DNA of 64,000 nucleotides from JBGVSA01 sp049840475 (GTDB lineage Bacteria > Pseudomonadota > Gammaproteobacteria > Burkholderiales > Rhodocyclaceae), in contig JASGKX010000001.1 in NCBI GenBank assembly GCA_049840475.1, positions 1,426,001-1,490,000 of the forward strand. The letters run 5' to 3'. The stretch's first letter is position 1; each line of letters begins with the position of its first letter. Below are positions 16,789 to 25,436 of the stretch, one piece after another. Below the pieces are notes generated by a model. It ran no database searches, was not told the origin of the DNA, and was given only the letters and a program-made list of their open reading frames with translations. The position numbers and the translations under genes are program-made.

Positions 16789-17733
16789 TCAGTAGTCGAG
16801 TTGATCGTCCTGATCGATCGCACTGCGCTGACGGGCGACGAATTCCTGCGTGGAGTCGATCCCGCGCAATTGGAGGATCGTGTTGCGGACAGCCGCTTCG
16901 AGCAGCACTGCAAGGTTGCGGCCAGCGGCGACCGGCAGCACGACACGGCGCACCGAGACGCCGAGGACCTCTTGCGCTTCATCGTCGAGCGGCAGGCGCA
17001 AGGGTTCGTCATGCCCGGGGTTGCGGCGTTGCAGGTGAACGATGAGCTTGAGCTTCATCTTTCGGCGGCATGCCGTTTCACCAAAGATCGTGCGAATGTT
17101 GAGAATGCCCAGCCCGCGTACTTCCAGGAAGTCCTTGAGCATCTCAGGGCAACGCCCTTCCAGTACGCCAGCGGCCACGCGCGAGATTTCGACCACGTCG
17201 TCTGCGACCAGCCCGTGGCCGCGTGAGATGAGTTCGAGGGCGAGTTCCGACTTGCCGGCGCCGGAGTCACCGGTGATCAGTACGCCCACGCCAAGCACGT
17301 CCATGAAGACGCCGTGGAGCGATACGCGTTCGGCGAGCTTGCGGGCGAGATAGGCGCGCAGGACATCGATTACCCGGGCCGATTCGACCGGAGACGCCAG
17401 CAAAGGAACGCCAACTTCTTCACAGTGGCGTCGGATGATGTCGGGGACTTCGCAATCGTCGGCGACGATGATGCCCGGCGGCGAAGCGGCAAGAATGCCG
17501 AGCAAGTGGTGTTCGAGCTTGTCGCGAGCCTGTCGGCGCGCCCAGGCGAACTCCGTCTCCCCCATCACTTGCAGGCGATTCGGGTGGATGAGGTTCAGGT
17601 GACCAACCAGGTCGGCCGGCCAGGCCCGGTTGTCGAGAATGGTGAGATGCGTGTCCAGCCTGCCCGCCACATGGCGGAGGCGCAGCGCGGCGCGATTGGC
17701 CTCAAATAGCTGCGCGACGCTCGTTCGCCGCAT
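16789..17733 (-). CDS. hprK: HPr kinase/phosphorylase HprK
   Basis: Bifunctional enzyme of 314 residues that phosphorylates and dephosphorylates HPr on a serine, part of the incomplete PTS used for regulation in beta-proteobacteria. It shows the Walker A loop GDSGAGKS at about residue 157, the ELISRGHGLVADD block and the C-terminal signature EVRGLGILNI. The start at 17733 gives a leader RRTSVAQLF typical of HprK; a longer reading to 17775 overlaps ptsN further and lacks support. It overlaps the end of ptsN by 32 bases, indicating one operon. Confidence 0.95.
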   Translation of the reverse strand: MRRTSVAQLFEANRAALRLRHVAGRLDTHLTILDNRAWPADLVGHLNLIHPNRLQVMGETEFAWARRQARDKLEHHLLGILAASPPGIIVADDCEVPDIIRRHCEEVGVPLLASPVESARVIDVLRAYLARKLAERVSLHGVFMDVLGVGVLITGDSGAGKSELALELISRGHGLVADDVVEISRVAAGVLEGRCPEMLKDFLEVRGLGILNIRTIFGETACRRKMKLKLIVHLQRRNPGHDEPLRLPLDDEAQEVLGVSVRRVVLPVAAGRNLAVLLEAAVRNTILQLRGIDSTQEFVARQRSAIDQDDQLDY

Positions 17734-18187
17734 TCGGGTTCCAGTCGTTGAACAACTGCTGGACGGCAGCAGCATCCGGAGCCGCGATCAGGTCATCGCG
17801 GAAAGTGCGATCACTGAACATCTGTGCCAGTTCGGACAGCAACCGCAGGTGCGATTCATTGGCCTGTTCGGGTACCAGCATGAAGAAAACCAGATTGACC
17901 GGCTTGCCGTCCGGTGCGTCGAAACCGATCGGCTCGGTGGTGCGGAAGAAGGCCCCGCGCGATTCCTTCAGGCCCTTGATACGGCCGTGCGGAATGGCGA
18001 TGCCCTGACCCAGACCGGTGGAGCCAAGTTTCTCGCGCTGCGTCAGAGCATTGTTGATGGTCTTGGCCGACAACCCATGCTCGGTCTCGAACAGCCGTGC
18101 AGCCAATTCGAACAGCACGGACTTGCTGGCGGCCTGAACGTCGACGGCGATATTGGCCAGCGGCAGAATGTTGGAGATGAGGTTCAT
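17702..18187 (-). CDS. ptsN: PTS IIA-like nitrogen regulatory protein PtsN (EIIA-Ntr)
   Basis: Protein of 161 residues with the PTS EIIA type 2 fold. The phosphorylated His is in GIAIPHGRI, near residue 67. PtsN receives phosphate through EI-Ntr/NPr and links nitrogen status to potassium transport and other functions. Its place between hpf and hprK, in the rpoN operon, is the classic arrangement and supports the call. Confidence 0.95.
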   Translation of the reverse strand: MNLISNILPLANIAVDVQAASKSVLFELAARLFETEHGLSAKTINNALTQREKLGSTGLGQGIAIPHGRIKGLKESRGAFFRTTEPIGFDAPDGKPVNLVFFMLVPEQANESHLRLLSELAQMFSDRTFRDDLIAAPDAAAVQQLFNDWNPNAANERRAAI

Positions 18188-18496
18188 GCAAATGAGACAG
18201 CAGGTTGCCAGTATTGTGCCAGTAAACGATTAACCGCTTGCGCCGCCTTGTTTCACAGGGTGGGACTTAGGCCATCGCGCATAGCTCGGCAAGACGCCTG
18301 AGGAATCCGAAACGTTACACCAAGCGCGGATGGTACAGCGATTATGGGTACGAAAACACCACCTGTAGTGAGAACCTTTTCGCGGTCCACTCACAAGGCT
18401 TCGGCTGAGGGGGATTGACGGTGTTGCGGTGCGGTAAAGCCTGGGGTGGGAGCCCCGCCCGGAGGCCCGGGCGGAGGACGGCTCAATCAGTGCCGA
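18188..18496. other. Gap between hpf and ptsN with a GC-rich hairpin
   Basis: No gene is seen in these 309 bases. A strong hairpin (CCGCCCGG at 18455-18462, CCGGGCGG at 18467-18474, four-base loop) lies just downstream of hpf. No T-run follows on either strand, so it may stabilise the transcript end or attenuate rather than terminate. Confidence 0.45.
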
Positions 18497-18814
18497 TCAG
18501 CTTTCGATGTGCTTGATTGAATCGCGGGTGTGGTCGTTCTGCTTCTCCTTGTACTTGACCATCTGACGGTCGAGTTTGTCGACCAGGGCGTCGATGGCGG
18601 CATACAGATCGTCGTCAATGCTCTCCACGAACAGGTCCTTGCCAGGGACGCGCACCGTGACTTCAGCCTTCTGCTTGAGCTTTTCCACAGAGAGGGTCAC
18701 TTGAGTGGCCGTCACGTGATCGTAGTGGCGGACCACCCGATCAAGCTTGCCCGTGACATAGTCGCGCAGGGCAGGGGTCACCTCTACGTGATGGCCGGTG
18801 ATATTCAGGTTCAT
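18497..18814 (-). CDS. hpf: Ribosome hibernation promoting factor HPF
   Basis: Protein of 105 residues of the short HPF/YfiA family, which binds the 30S decoding region and promotes inactive 100S or 70S ribosomes in stationary phase. Conserved blocks are MNLNITGHHVEVT, ALRDYVTGKL and DDLYAAIDALVDKLDRQM. The ATG at 18814 has a near-perfect GAGAGGAGA Shine-Dalgarno. It follows rpoN by 14 bases, so it is transcribed in the same operon. Confidence 0.95.
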   Translation of the reverse strand: MNLNITGHHVEVTPALRDYVTGKLDRVVRHYDHVTATQVTLSVEKLKQKAEVTVRVPGKDLFVESIDDDLYAAIDALVDKLDRQMVKYKEKQNDHTRDSIKHIES

Positions 18815-18828
18815 GATCTTCTCCTCTC

Positions 18829-20329
18829 TTAGATCGATTTGCGCTGACTGACCGGCGGGATATTGAGTGATTCGCGGTACTTGGCAATGGTACGGCGAGC
18901 CACCACGATACCCTGCTGGCCCAACATTTCGGCAATCTTCGCGTCGGACAGCGGTTTCTTGCCGTCCTCGGCGCCGACCAGCTGGCGAATGAGCGCTCTG
19001 ATCGCCGTCGCTGAACACGCGCCACCGGTATCAGTGGACACGTGGCTACCGAAAAAGTACTTCAATTCGAAGATTCCCCGCGCGCTCGCCATATATTTTT
19101 GCGTTGTGACGCGCGAAACCGTCGATTCATGCAACTCAAGCTCTTCGGCGATCTCGCGTAGCGTCAGCGGACGCATGGCGACTTCCCCGTAGTCGAAAAA
19201 CTGCCGCTGGCGATCCACGATGGCCTGGGATACACGCAAGATCGTATCGAAACGCTGCTGCACGTTCTTGATCAGCCACTTGGCCTCTTGCAACTGCCCC
19301 GACAGCGAACTGCTCATGCCGCGGTTCTGCTGGAGAATGTCAGCATACACGCGATGGATGCGCAGTTTCGGCATTGCCTCTGGATTCAGGCTCACCGTCC
19401 ACGCATTGCGCACTTTCTTCACCACCACGTCGGGGATGATGTAGCGCGTATCGGTTACGGCAAACGGTGCGCCGGGCCGCGGATTCAAGCTGCAGATCAG
19501 ATCCTGCGCGGCACGCAGGCCATCATCCGAACACCCCAGCCTGCGCTTGAGCTTGGTGAAGTCACGCGAAGCGAGCAACTCCAGGTTGCCGTCGACGACG
19601 GCCAGCGCAAGATCACGCGTACCGCCAACCGGCAACGCCTTCAGTTGCAGGGTCAGGCACTCCTGCAGGTTGCGTGCGCCGACGCCCGTGGGGTCGAGGT
19701 TCTGCACGTGCCGCATGGCGATGATCAGCTCTTCGGGCTCGACCTCCCATTCTTCCGGGATCAGCGGCAGGAGGTCTTCCAGCGGCTGGGTGAGATAACC
19801 ATCGTCGTCGAGCGATTCGATCACCAGTCGTACCAGCGCGCGGTCACGATCGGACAACTGCATCAGTGCGACCTGACTTGTCAGGTGATCGTTCAATGAA
19901 GTTTCGGCGGCTTGGAATTCCTGGAAGTCGGAATCGTCGTCATCGTTGTTCGACTTACCGCTGCCTGCCTCCGAGCGCCATTCGGCCGCTTCACCGATGT
20001 CGTCGTCCGACACTGAGTCGTACGCCTCGGTGATGTTCTCCGGCATGGCTGGTTCGGGCGCTTCGAAGTCATCGTCAGCCGGCGCCGTCACGGTGTGCTC
20101 GGGGACGCTGATGTCTTCTGCCGGAGGCGCTTCGGCTGCCGATGCGATCTCCGCAGCCGAAGGTGTGTCGTTGTCGTCCTCGCGCTCGAGCATCGGATTG
20201 TCGAGCAGCATGCGCTCGATCTCCTGGTTCAGCTCGAGCGTTCAACAACTGCAGCAGCCGGATCGACTGCTGCAACTGGGGCGTGAGGGCCAGTTGCTGA
20301 GAAAGACGCAGTTGCAGCGAAGGTTTCAT
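18829..20329 (-). pseudogene. rpoN: RNA polymerase sigma-54 factor RpoN, apparent frameshift near codon 28
   Basis: Sigma-54, required for promoters activated by AAA+ enhancer-binding proteins. The N-terminal activator-binding region starts at 20329 (MKPSLQLRLSQQL, then SIRLLQL). The frame then breaks near 20240-20246. From MLLDNPMLE at 20211 to the stop, the remaining 460 residues are intact, including the core-binding region, the HTH, and the RpoN box ARRTIAKYRE near the C-terminus. Removing one base from the heptamer at 20240-20246 restores LLQLLTLELNQEIERM and a 499-residue protein. In the sequence as given the gene is broken, although it lies in its normal operon context. A sequence error is likely. 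Confidence 0.9.
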
Positions 20330-20368
20330 GCTTGTTCTGTCGAATGGGCTTCGGCTTGAATACTTCGT

Positions 20369-21091
20369 TCAGAGCCTGAAATGTTCTCCCAGGTACACCT
20401 GTCGTACCTGGTCGTTCTGCACAATCTCGTGCGGTTGGCCTGCTGCCAGGACCTCACCCGAGTTGATGATGCAGGCATGGTCGCAGATACCCAATGTTTC
20501 ACGCACGTTGTGGTCGGTGATCAACACGCCGATACCACGCGCCTTCAGGTACCCAATGATCTTTTGAATATCCAGCACCGCGATCGGGTCGACGCCGGCG
20601 AACGGCTCGTCGAGCAGGATCAAGCGCGGCTGAGTGGCCAGCGCGCGGGCGATTTCCACACGGCGGCGCTCGCCACCAGACAACGACATCGCGGTGGCGT
20701 CGCGCAGGTGGCCAATGTTAAGTTCGTCGAGCAACTCGTCGAGCCGTTTAGCGACAGCAGCCTTGGAGAGCTTTTGTAGTTCGAGCACGGCCATGATGTT
20801 CTCGGCGACCGTCAGCTTGCGGAACACTGAGTTCTCTTGCGGCAGGTACGACAGGCCCATGCGCGAACGCTTGTGCATGGGTAGATGCGTCAGATCGGTG
20901 GCATCCAGATGGATCGTGCCGCCGTTGGCCTTGACCAGCCCGACGATCATGTAGAAACACGTGGTCTTGCCCGCGCCGTTGGGGCCGAGCAGACCCACGA
21001 CTTCGCCGCTGCCGACCTGGAAGGACACGTGCTTGACGACGGTTCGCGCTTTGTAGCGCTTGGACAGTCCGTCAACTCTCAGCAGACTCAT
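20369..21091 (-). CDS. lptB: LPS export ABC transporter ATPase LptB
   Basis: ABC ATPase of 240 residues with Walker A GPNGAGKTT, signature LSGGERRRVEIARAL, Walker B LILLDEPFAGVDP and the switch His in LITDHNVRET. The LptB-specific YLPQENSVFRKLTV and MHKRSRMGL blocks are present. It powers extraction of lipopolysaccharide from the inner membrane with LptFGC. Its ATG lies inside the last 20 bases of recX. The usual upstream partners lptC and lptA are absent here. Confidence 0.95.
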   Translation of the reverse strand: MSLLRVDGLSKRYKARTVVKHVSFQVGSGEVVGLLGPNGAGKTTCFYMIVGLVKANGGTIHLDATDLTHLPMHKRSRMGLSYLPQENSVFRKLTVAENIMAVLELQKLSKAAVAKRLDELLDELNIGHLRDATAMSLSGGERRRVEIARALATQPRLILLDEPFAGVDPIAVLDIQKIIGYLKARGIGVLITDHNVRETLGICDHACIINSGEVLAAGQPHEIVQNDQVRQVYLGEHFRL

Positions 21092-21527
21092 CGAAGGGTT
21101 CTTTCAACAGCTTACGAATGATATCGACCGGAAAGCCCCGGCCCTGTAGGAAGCGCGCCTGCTTCGCCCATTCGCGCGCATCGGCGGGCGCTGCAGCAAA
21201 TTTCTTCTGCCACACCGCGCGGGCGCGGCTCATTTCATCTTCAGGCAGGGCCTCGGTCAGCGCCTCTTCTGCCATGTCGGGGCTCACACCCCGTTCAGCA
21301 AGCTCGCGGCGCAGGCGGGCCGAGCCGACACGGCCTGCGCGCGATCGCACGTAGCTCTCGGCAAAGCGCGCGTCCGACTGTAGGCCGGTTTCGCTCATGC
21401 GATCGAGTACGGCCTCGACGTCCTCACCTTCTTGCGCCCGTGCATTGAGCTTGCGTCGCAACTCAGTGCGCGAATGCTCGCGCGTGGCGAGCAGTCGCAA
21501 AGCATGGGATTTGAGATCGCCTGCCAC
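21072..21527 (-). CDS. recX: RecA regulatory protein RecX
   Basis: Cytoplasmic RecX-family protein of 151 residues that limits RecA filament growth. Features are the helical repeats with LKSHALRLLATREHSRTELRRKL, ARFAESYVRSRAGR and ARFLQGRGFPVDIIRKLL. It starts 20 bases after recA on the same strand, the standard position. Its stop lies beyond the lptB start codon, a 20-base overlap. Confidence 0.93.
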   Translation of the reverse strand: MAGDLKSHALRLLATREHSRTELRRKLNARAQEGEDVEAVLDRMSETGLQSDARFAESYVRSRAGRVGSARLRRELAERGVSPDMAEEALTEALPEDEMSRARAVWQKKFAAAPADAREWAKQARFLQGRGFPVDIIRKLLKEPFDESAES

Positions 21528-21547
21528 GCCGTCTCCGTGATGCGGCG

Positions 21548-22570
<1,023 letters not shown>

Positions 22571-22888
22571 CTGTGTGTTCCCCGTAGTGATTGCGTCAAA
22601 TTATGGCATAGACCTTGCGTGTGACGGCGACTTCTCCGCGACCGAAGGTCGTCGTCGGTAGCGTGGAGCGTCGCCGCGCTCAGCCGGTCATGTCATCGGT
22701 AATTGGGGTGCCCGTCGCCAAGGAAAATTCCTGTTGTTGGGCGTGCTTGAGCCAGCTCACATTGGCCCTAGCGGCGTCCGCTGACGATACTCGGCGGACG
22801 CGATGCGTTCCGAATGCTTCTCTCCATACGCCCCCGTTCTGCCGCGCGCGGAGCGGGGGCGTCCTCATTTGTTGCGCCATTGCCGTGT
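22571..22888. other. recA upstream region and LysR gene end
   Basis: No gene is seen in these 318 bases. The right part has a long GC-rich inverted repeat (CGCCCCCG at about 22829, CGGGGGCG at about 22855) between the LysR stop and recA. It is a possible transcript end for the LysR gene but lacks a T-run. The recA promoter must lie near 22590-22620; no consensus SOS box was found. Confidence 0.4.
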
Positions 22889-23899
22889 TCAGAACATCGC
22901 CTCGGCCAGTTTGTATTCCTCTTCGATGACCGAGCGCAGCGTGTTCGGACCGGGCCGGCCCGCCATGCTGCAATCGATGTCCGGCCGGCAGCCCGACAGC
23001 AACGGGCAGCCGCTGAACAACTCCGCTACCCAATCCACGAACGCCCGCACCTTGGGCGACAGATGGCGGTTGTGTTGATAGACCACCGAGATGGGCATCG
23101 GCGAAGGCTGCAGATCGGGCAGCACGCGCTTCAGGGCGCCCGAGGCAAGGTGCTCCATGACCATGTAGCCGGGCGCCTGGATCAGCCCGAATCCCTGCAG
23201 GCCGCAGGTCAGGTAGGCGTCGGCGTCGTTCACTGACACGCAGCCGCGCATCTTCACTTCGGTGCTCTCGCCATCGATCACGAAATCCCACTCGATCGTG
23301 CGCCCCGTGCGGCTGGAAAAGTAATGCACCGAATGGTGATTCAACTGGAGGTCTTCCAGGTCGCGCGGCTCGCCAAAGCGCTCCAGGTAGGCCGGCGCTG
23401 CGCAGGTCAGGCTCTGGAAGGTGCCGATGCGGCGTGCCACCAGCGATGAGTCCTGCAGGTCGCCCACGCGGATCACGCAATCCACCGCCTCGCGGACCAT
23501 GTTGACCGGGCGATCACTCATGCCGATGACCAGTTCGACTTCCGGGTTGCGGGTGTGGAAGTCGCACAGGCTGGGGATCAGGATCCGCCGCCCGATCGAT
23601 GGTGGCACATCGATGCGCAGTCGTCCGCGCGGCACGCGGGCCACGTCGCGGAAGGCCGCTTCGGCATCGTCCAGGTCGGCCAGGATGCGCTGGCAACGCT
23701 CGTAATACGCCGCGCCGTCGGTAGTCAGCGAGAGCTTGCGCGTGGTGCGGTTGAGCAAACGTACCTGAAGGTGCTTCTCCAGATTCTGAATCGTCGTGGT
23801 GACGGTCGTGCGCGGCAGACCGAGGCTGTCGGCGGCCTGCGTGAAGCTGTTGGCGTCCACGACGCGCGTAAAGACCTGCATGGCCTGGAAGCGATCCAT
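22889..23899 (-). CDS. LysR-family transcriptional regulator
   Basis: Regulator of 336 residues with the N-terminal winged HTH (FTRVVDANSFTQAADSLGLPRTTVTTTIQNLE) and a periplasmic-binding-protein-like effector domain. It belongs to the CrgA-like subgroup by its N-terminal pattern. It is divergent from a MexEF-OprN-type efflux operon with a 308-base shared upstream region, an arrangement seen for MexT/BpeT-type activators. It probably controls that pump in response to a small molecule. The C-terminus is 25-30 residues longer than usual for this subgroup. Confidence 0.9.
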   Translation of the reverse strand: MDRFQAMQVFTRVVDANSFTQAADSLGLPRTTVTTTIQNLEKHLQVRLLNRTTRKLSLTTDGAAYYERCQRILADLDDAEAAFRDVARVPRGRLRIDVPPSIGRRILIPSLCDFHTRNPEVELVIGMSDRPVNMVREAVDCVIRVGDLQDSSLVARRIGTFQSLTCAAPAYLERFGEPRDLEDLQLNHHSVHYFSSRTGRTIEWDFVIDGESTEVKMRGCVSVNDADAYLTCGLQGFGLIQAPGYMVMEHLASGALKRVLPDLQPSPMPISVVYQHNRHLSPKVRAFVDWVAELFSGCPLLSGCRPDIDCSMAGRPGPNTLRSVIEEEYKLAEAMF

Positions 23900-24207
23900 A
23901 CGACCTCCCGATGGGATTGGGCTGCGGCGAATGCCGTAGTGCGCAGTCTAGACCTGATTGTTCTGACTAGACAAACAGTATTGCCGCGCCAAGCGTGTTT
24001 ATCCCGATCTTACAAACATTCATGATGCCGCCATCCCACCAAGAACAGGCGTCCGCCCCGTGTCCGCACAACTCACTGCCCGCCGCACTTCTCTGCACCC
24101 GGCCATTCGTGCCCGGCGGCCGGCAGCGTGTTGGCGAGGCTGAACAACGCCGAGGGAGGCGCCTGCGGGCGCCACGTCGCACTCCCATAAACCCCAGGGG
24201 AACCATC
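23900..24207. other. Divergent promoter region, LysR gene and efflux operon
   Basis: These 308 bases hold no gene. They should contain both promoters and the LysR operator; the best operator candidate is listed separately. The leader before the adaptor gene also contains an open frame in phase with it, without a Shine-Dalgarno site. Confidence 0.5.
23946..23972. promoter_or_regulatory. Candidate LysR operator
   Basis: Interrupted palindrome GTCTAG-N15-CTAGAC, 46 bases upstream of the LysR start, with the long arm spacing typical of LysR-type binding sites. Position in the shared divergent region supports autoregulation and pump control. Not tested. Confidence 0.5.
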
Positions 24208-25422
24208 ATGCCCATGTCCCGTACCCGTTTCGCCCTTATCGCCACTGCCGTCCCGGTCATCCTCATTGCTGGCGGCTTGTTTGCGCTGGGTGTTCATGCC
24301 GACGCAGGCAAGAGCGCCGCACCGGCCGTGCCGCCAGCCGCCGCCGTCGATGTCGCCACTGTTGTGACACGCAGCATCACCGACTGGCAGAGTTATTCGG
24401 GCCGGCTGGAAGCCGTTGACCGCGTGGAGATTCGACCTCTCGTGTCCGGCACGCTGACCGCTGTGCACTTCAAGGACGGTGCGAGGGTTGCCAAGGGCGA
24501 TCTGCTATTCACGATCGATCCGCGCCCCTACGCCGCCGAAGTCGACCGCGCCCGTGCGCAACTGGCCGCTGCCGACGCGCGCGCGGCCTACACGGCCAGC
24601 GATCTGGCGCGCGGCCAGCGTTTGCTGACCGAGAACGCCATCGCACGCCGCGACTTCGAAGAAAAGCAGAACGCGGCGCGCGAAGCCTCCGCTAACCTGC
24701 AGGCAGCGCAAGCCGCGCTGGAGGCCGCCCGCCTCAATCTTGAATACACCCGCATCACCGCACCGGTGGCGGGCCGTGTATCGAGGGCGGAGGTCACTGT
24801 CGGCAACGTGGTTGCGGCCGGTGCGTCGTCTGCGCCGCTGACGACGGTGGTCAGCGTGGCGCGCATGTACGCCTCGTTCGACGTCGATGAGCAGAGCTTC
24901 CTCAAGTACATCAACCCAGGCCGTGCGCAAACGGACCGGCAGGTTCCGGTGTACCTGGGCCTGGCGAACGAAGAGGGGTATTCACGGCAGGGCCGCATCA
25001 GCTCGGTGGACAACCGACTCGACACGTCATCCGGCACGATCCGTGTGCGCGCTGAGTTCGACAACCCGGACGGCATGCTTGTACCCGGTCTGTATGCGCG
25101 CATCCGTCTGGGTGGCGGCTCACCGCGCGACGCGGTGTTGATCGATGAAAAAGCCATTGGCACCGATCAGGACAAGCGTTTCGTGCTGGTGGTGGATGGT
25201 GGCAATCGCGCCAACTATCGCGAAGTACATCTGGGCGCCACGCAAGGCACCCTGCGCGTGGTCGAAGCTGGGCTCAATCCGGGCGAGCGCATCGTGGTGA
25301 ACGGCCTGCAGCGCACCCGCCCCGGCGAGCCTGTATCGCCGCACGACGTTTCGATGAGCGAAACGGCGAATGACGGTCTGCCGCAGCCGGCGGCGGGCAA
25401 GATCATCCGCGCGTCGAACTGA
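24208..25422 (+). CDS. RND efflux periplasmic adaptor (MexE-like)
   Basis: Membrane fusion protein of 404 residues linking the RND pump to the outer-membrane channel. A signal-anchor segment (FALIATAVPVILIAGGLFAL) is followed by a biotinyl-lipoyl half (VEIRPLVSGTLTAVHFKDGARV), an alpha-helical hairpin (about residues 110-175), the second lipoyl half with TRITAPVAGRVSR, and beta-barrel domains. The ATG at 24208 follows AGGGGAA. It is the first gene of the efflux operon; the permease starts 14 bases later. Confidence 0.92.
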   Translation: MPMSRTRFALIATAVPVILIAGGLFALGVHADAGKSAAPAVPPAAAVDVATVVTRSITDWQSYSGRLEAVDRVEIRPLVSGTLTAVHFKDGARVAKGDLLFTIDPRPYAAEVDRARAQLAAADARAAYTASDLARGQRLLTENAIARRDFEEKQNAAREASANLQAAQAALEAARLNLEYTRITAPVAGRVSRAEVTVGNVVAAGASSAPLTTVVSVARMYASFDVDEQSFLKYINPGRAQTDRQVPVYLGLANEEGYSRQGRISSVDNRLDTSSGTIRVRAEFDNPDGMLVPGLYARIRLGGGSPRDAVLIDEKAIGTDQDKRFVLVVDGGNRANYREVHLGATQGTLRVVEAGLNPGERIVVNGLQRTRPGEPVSPHDVSMSETANDGLPQPAAGKIIRASN

Positions 25423-25436
25423 GCGGGAGATACGTC

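Noticed and set aside
18455..18474. Rho-independent terminator after hpf
   Set aside because: The hairpin is strong but has no T-run on the minus strand, and ptsN/hprK lie downstream in the expected operon; listed only as a hairpin.
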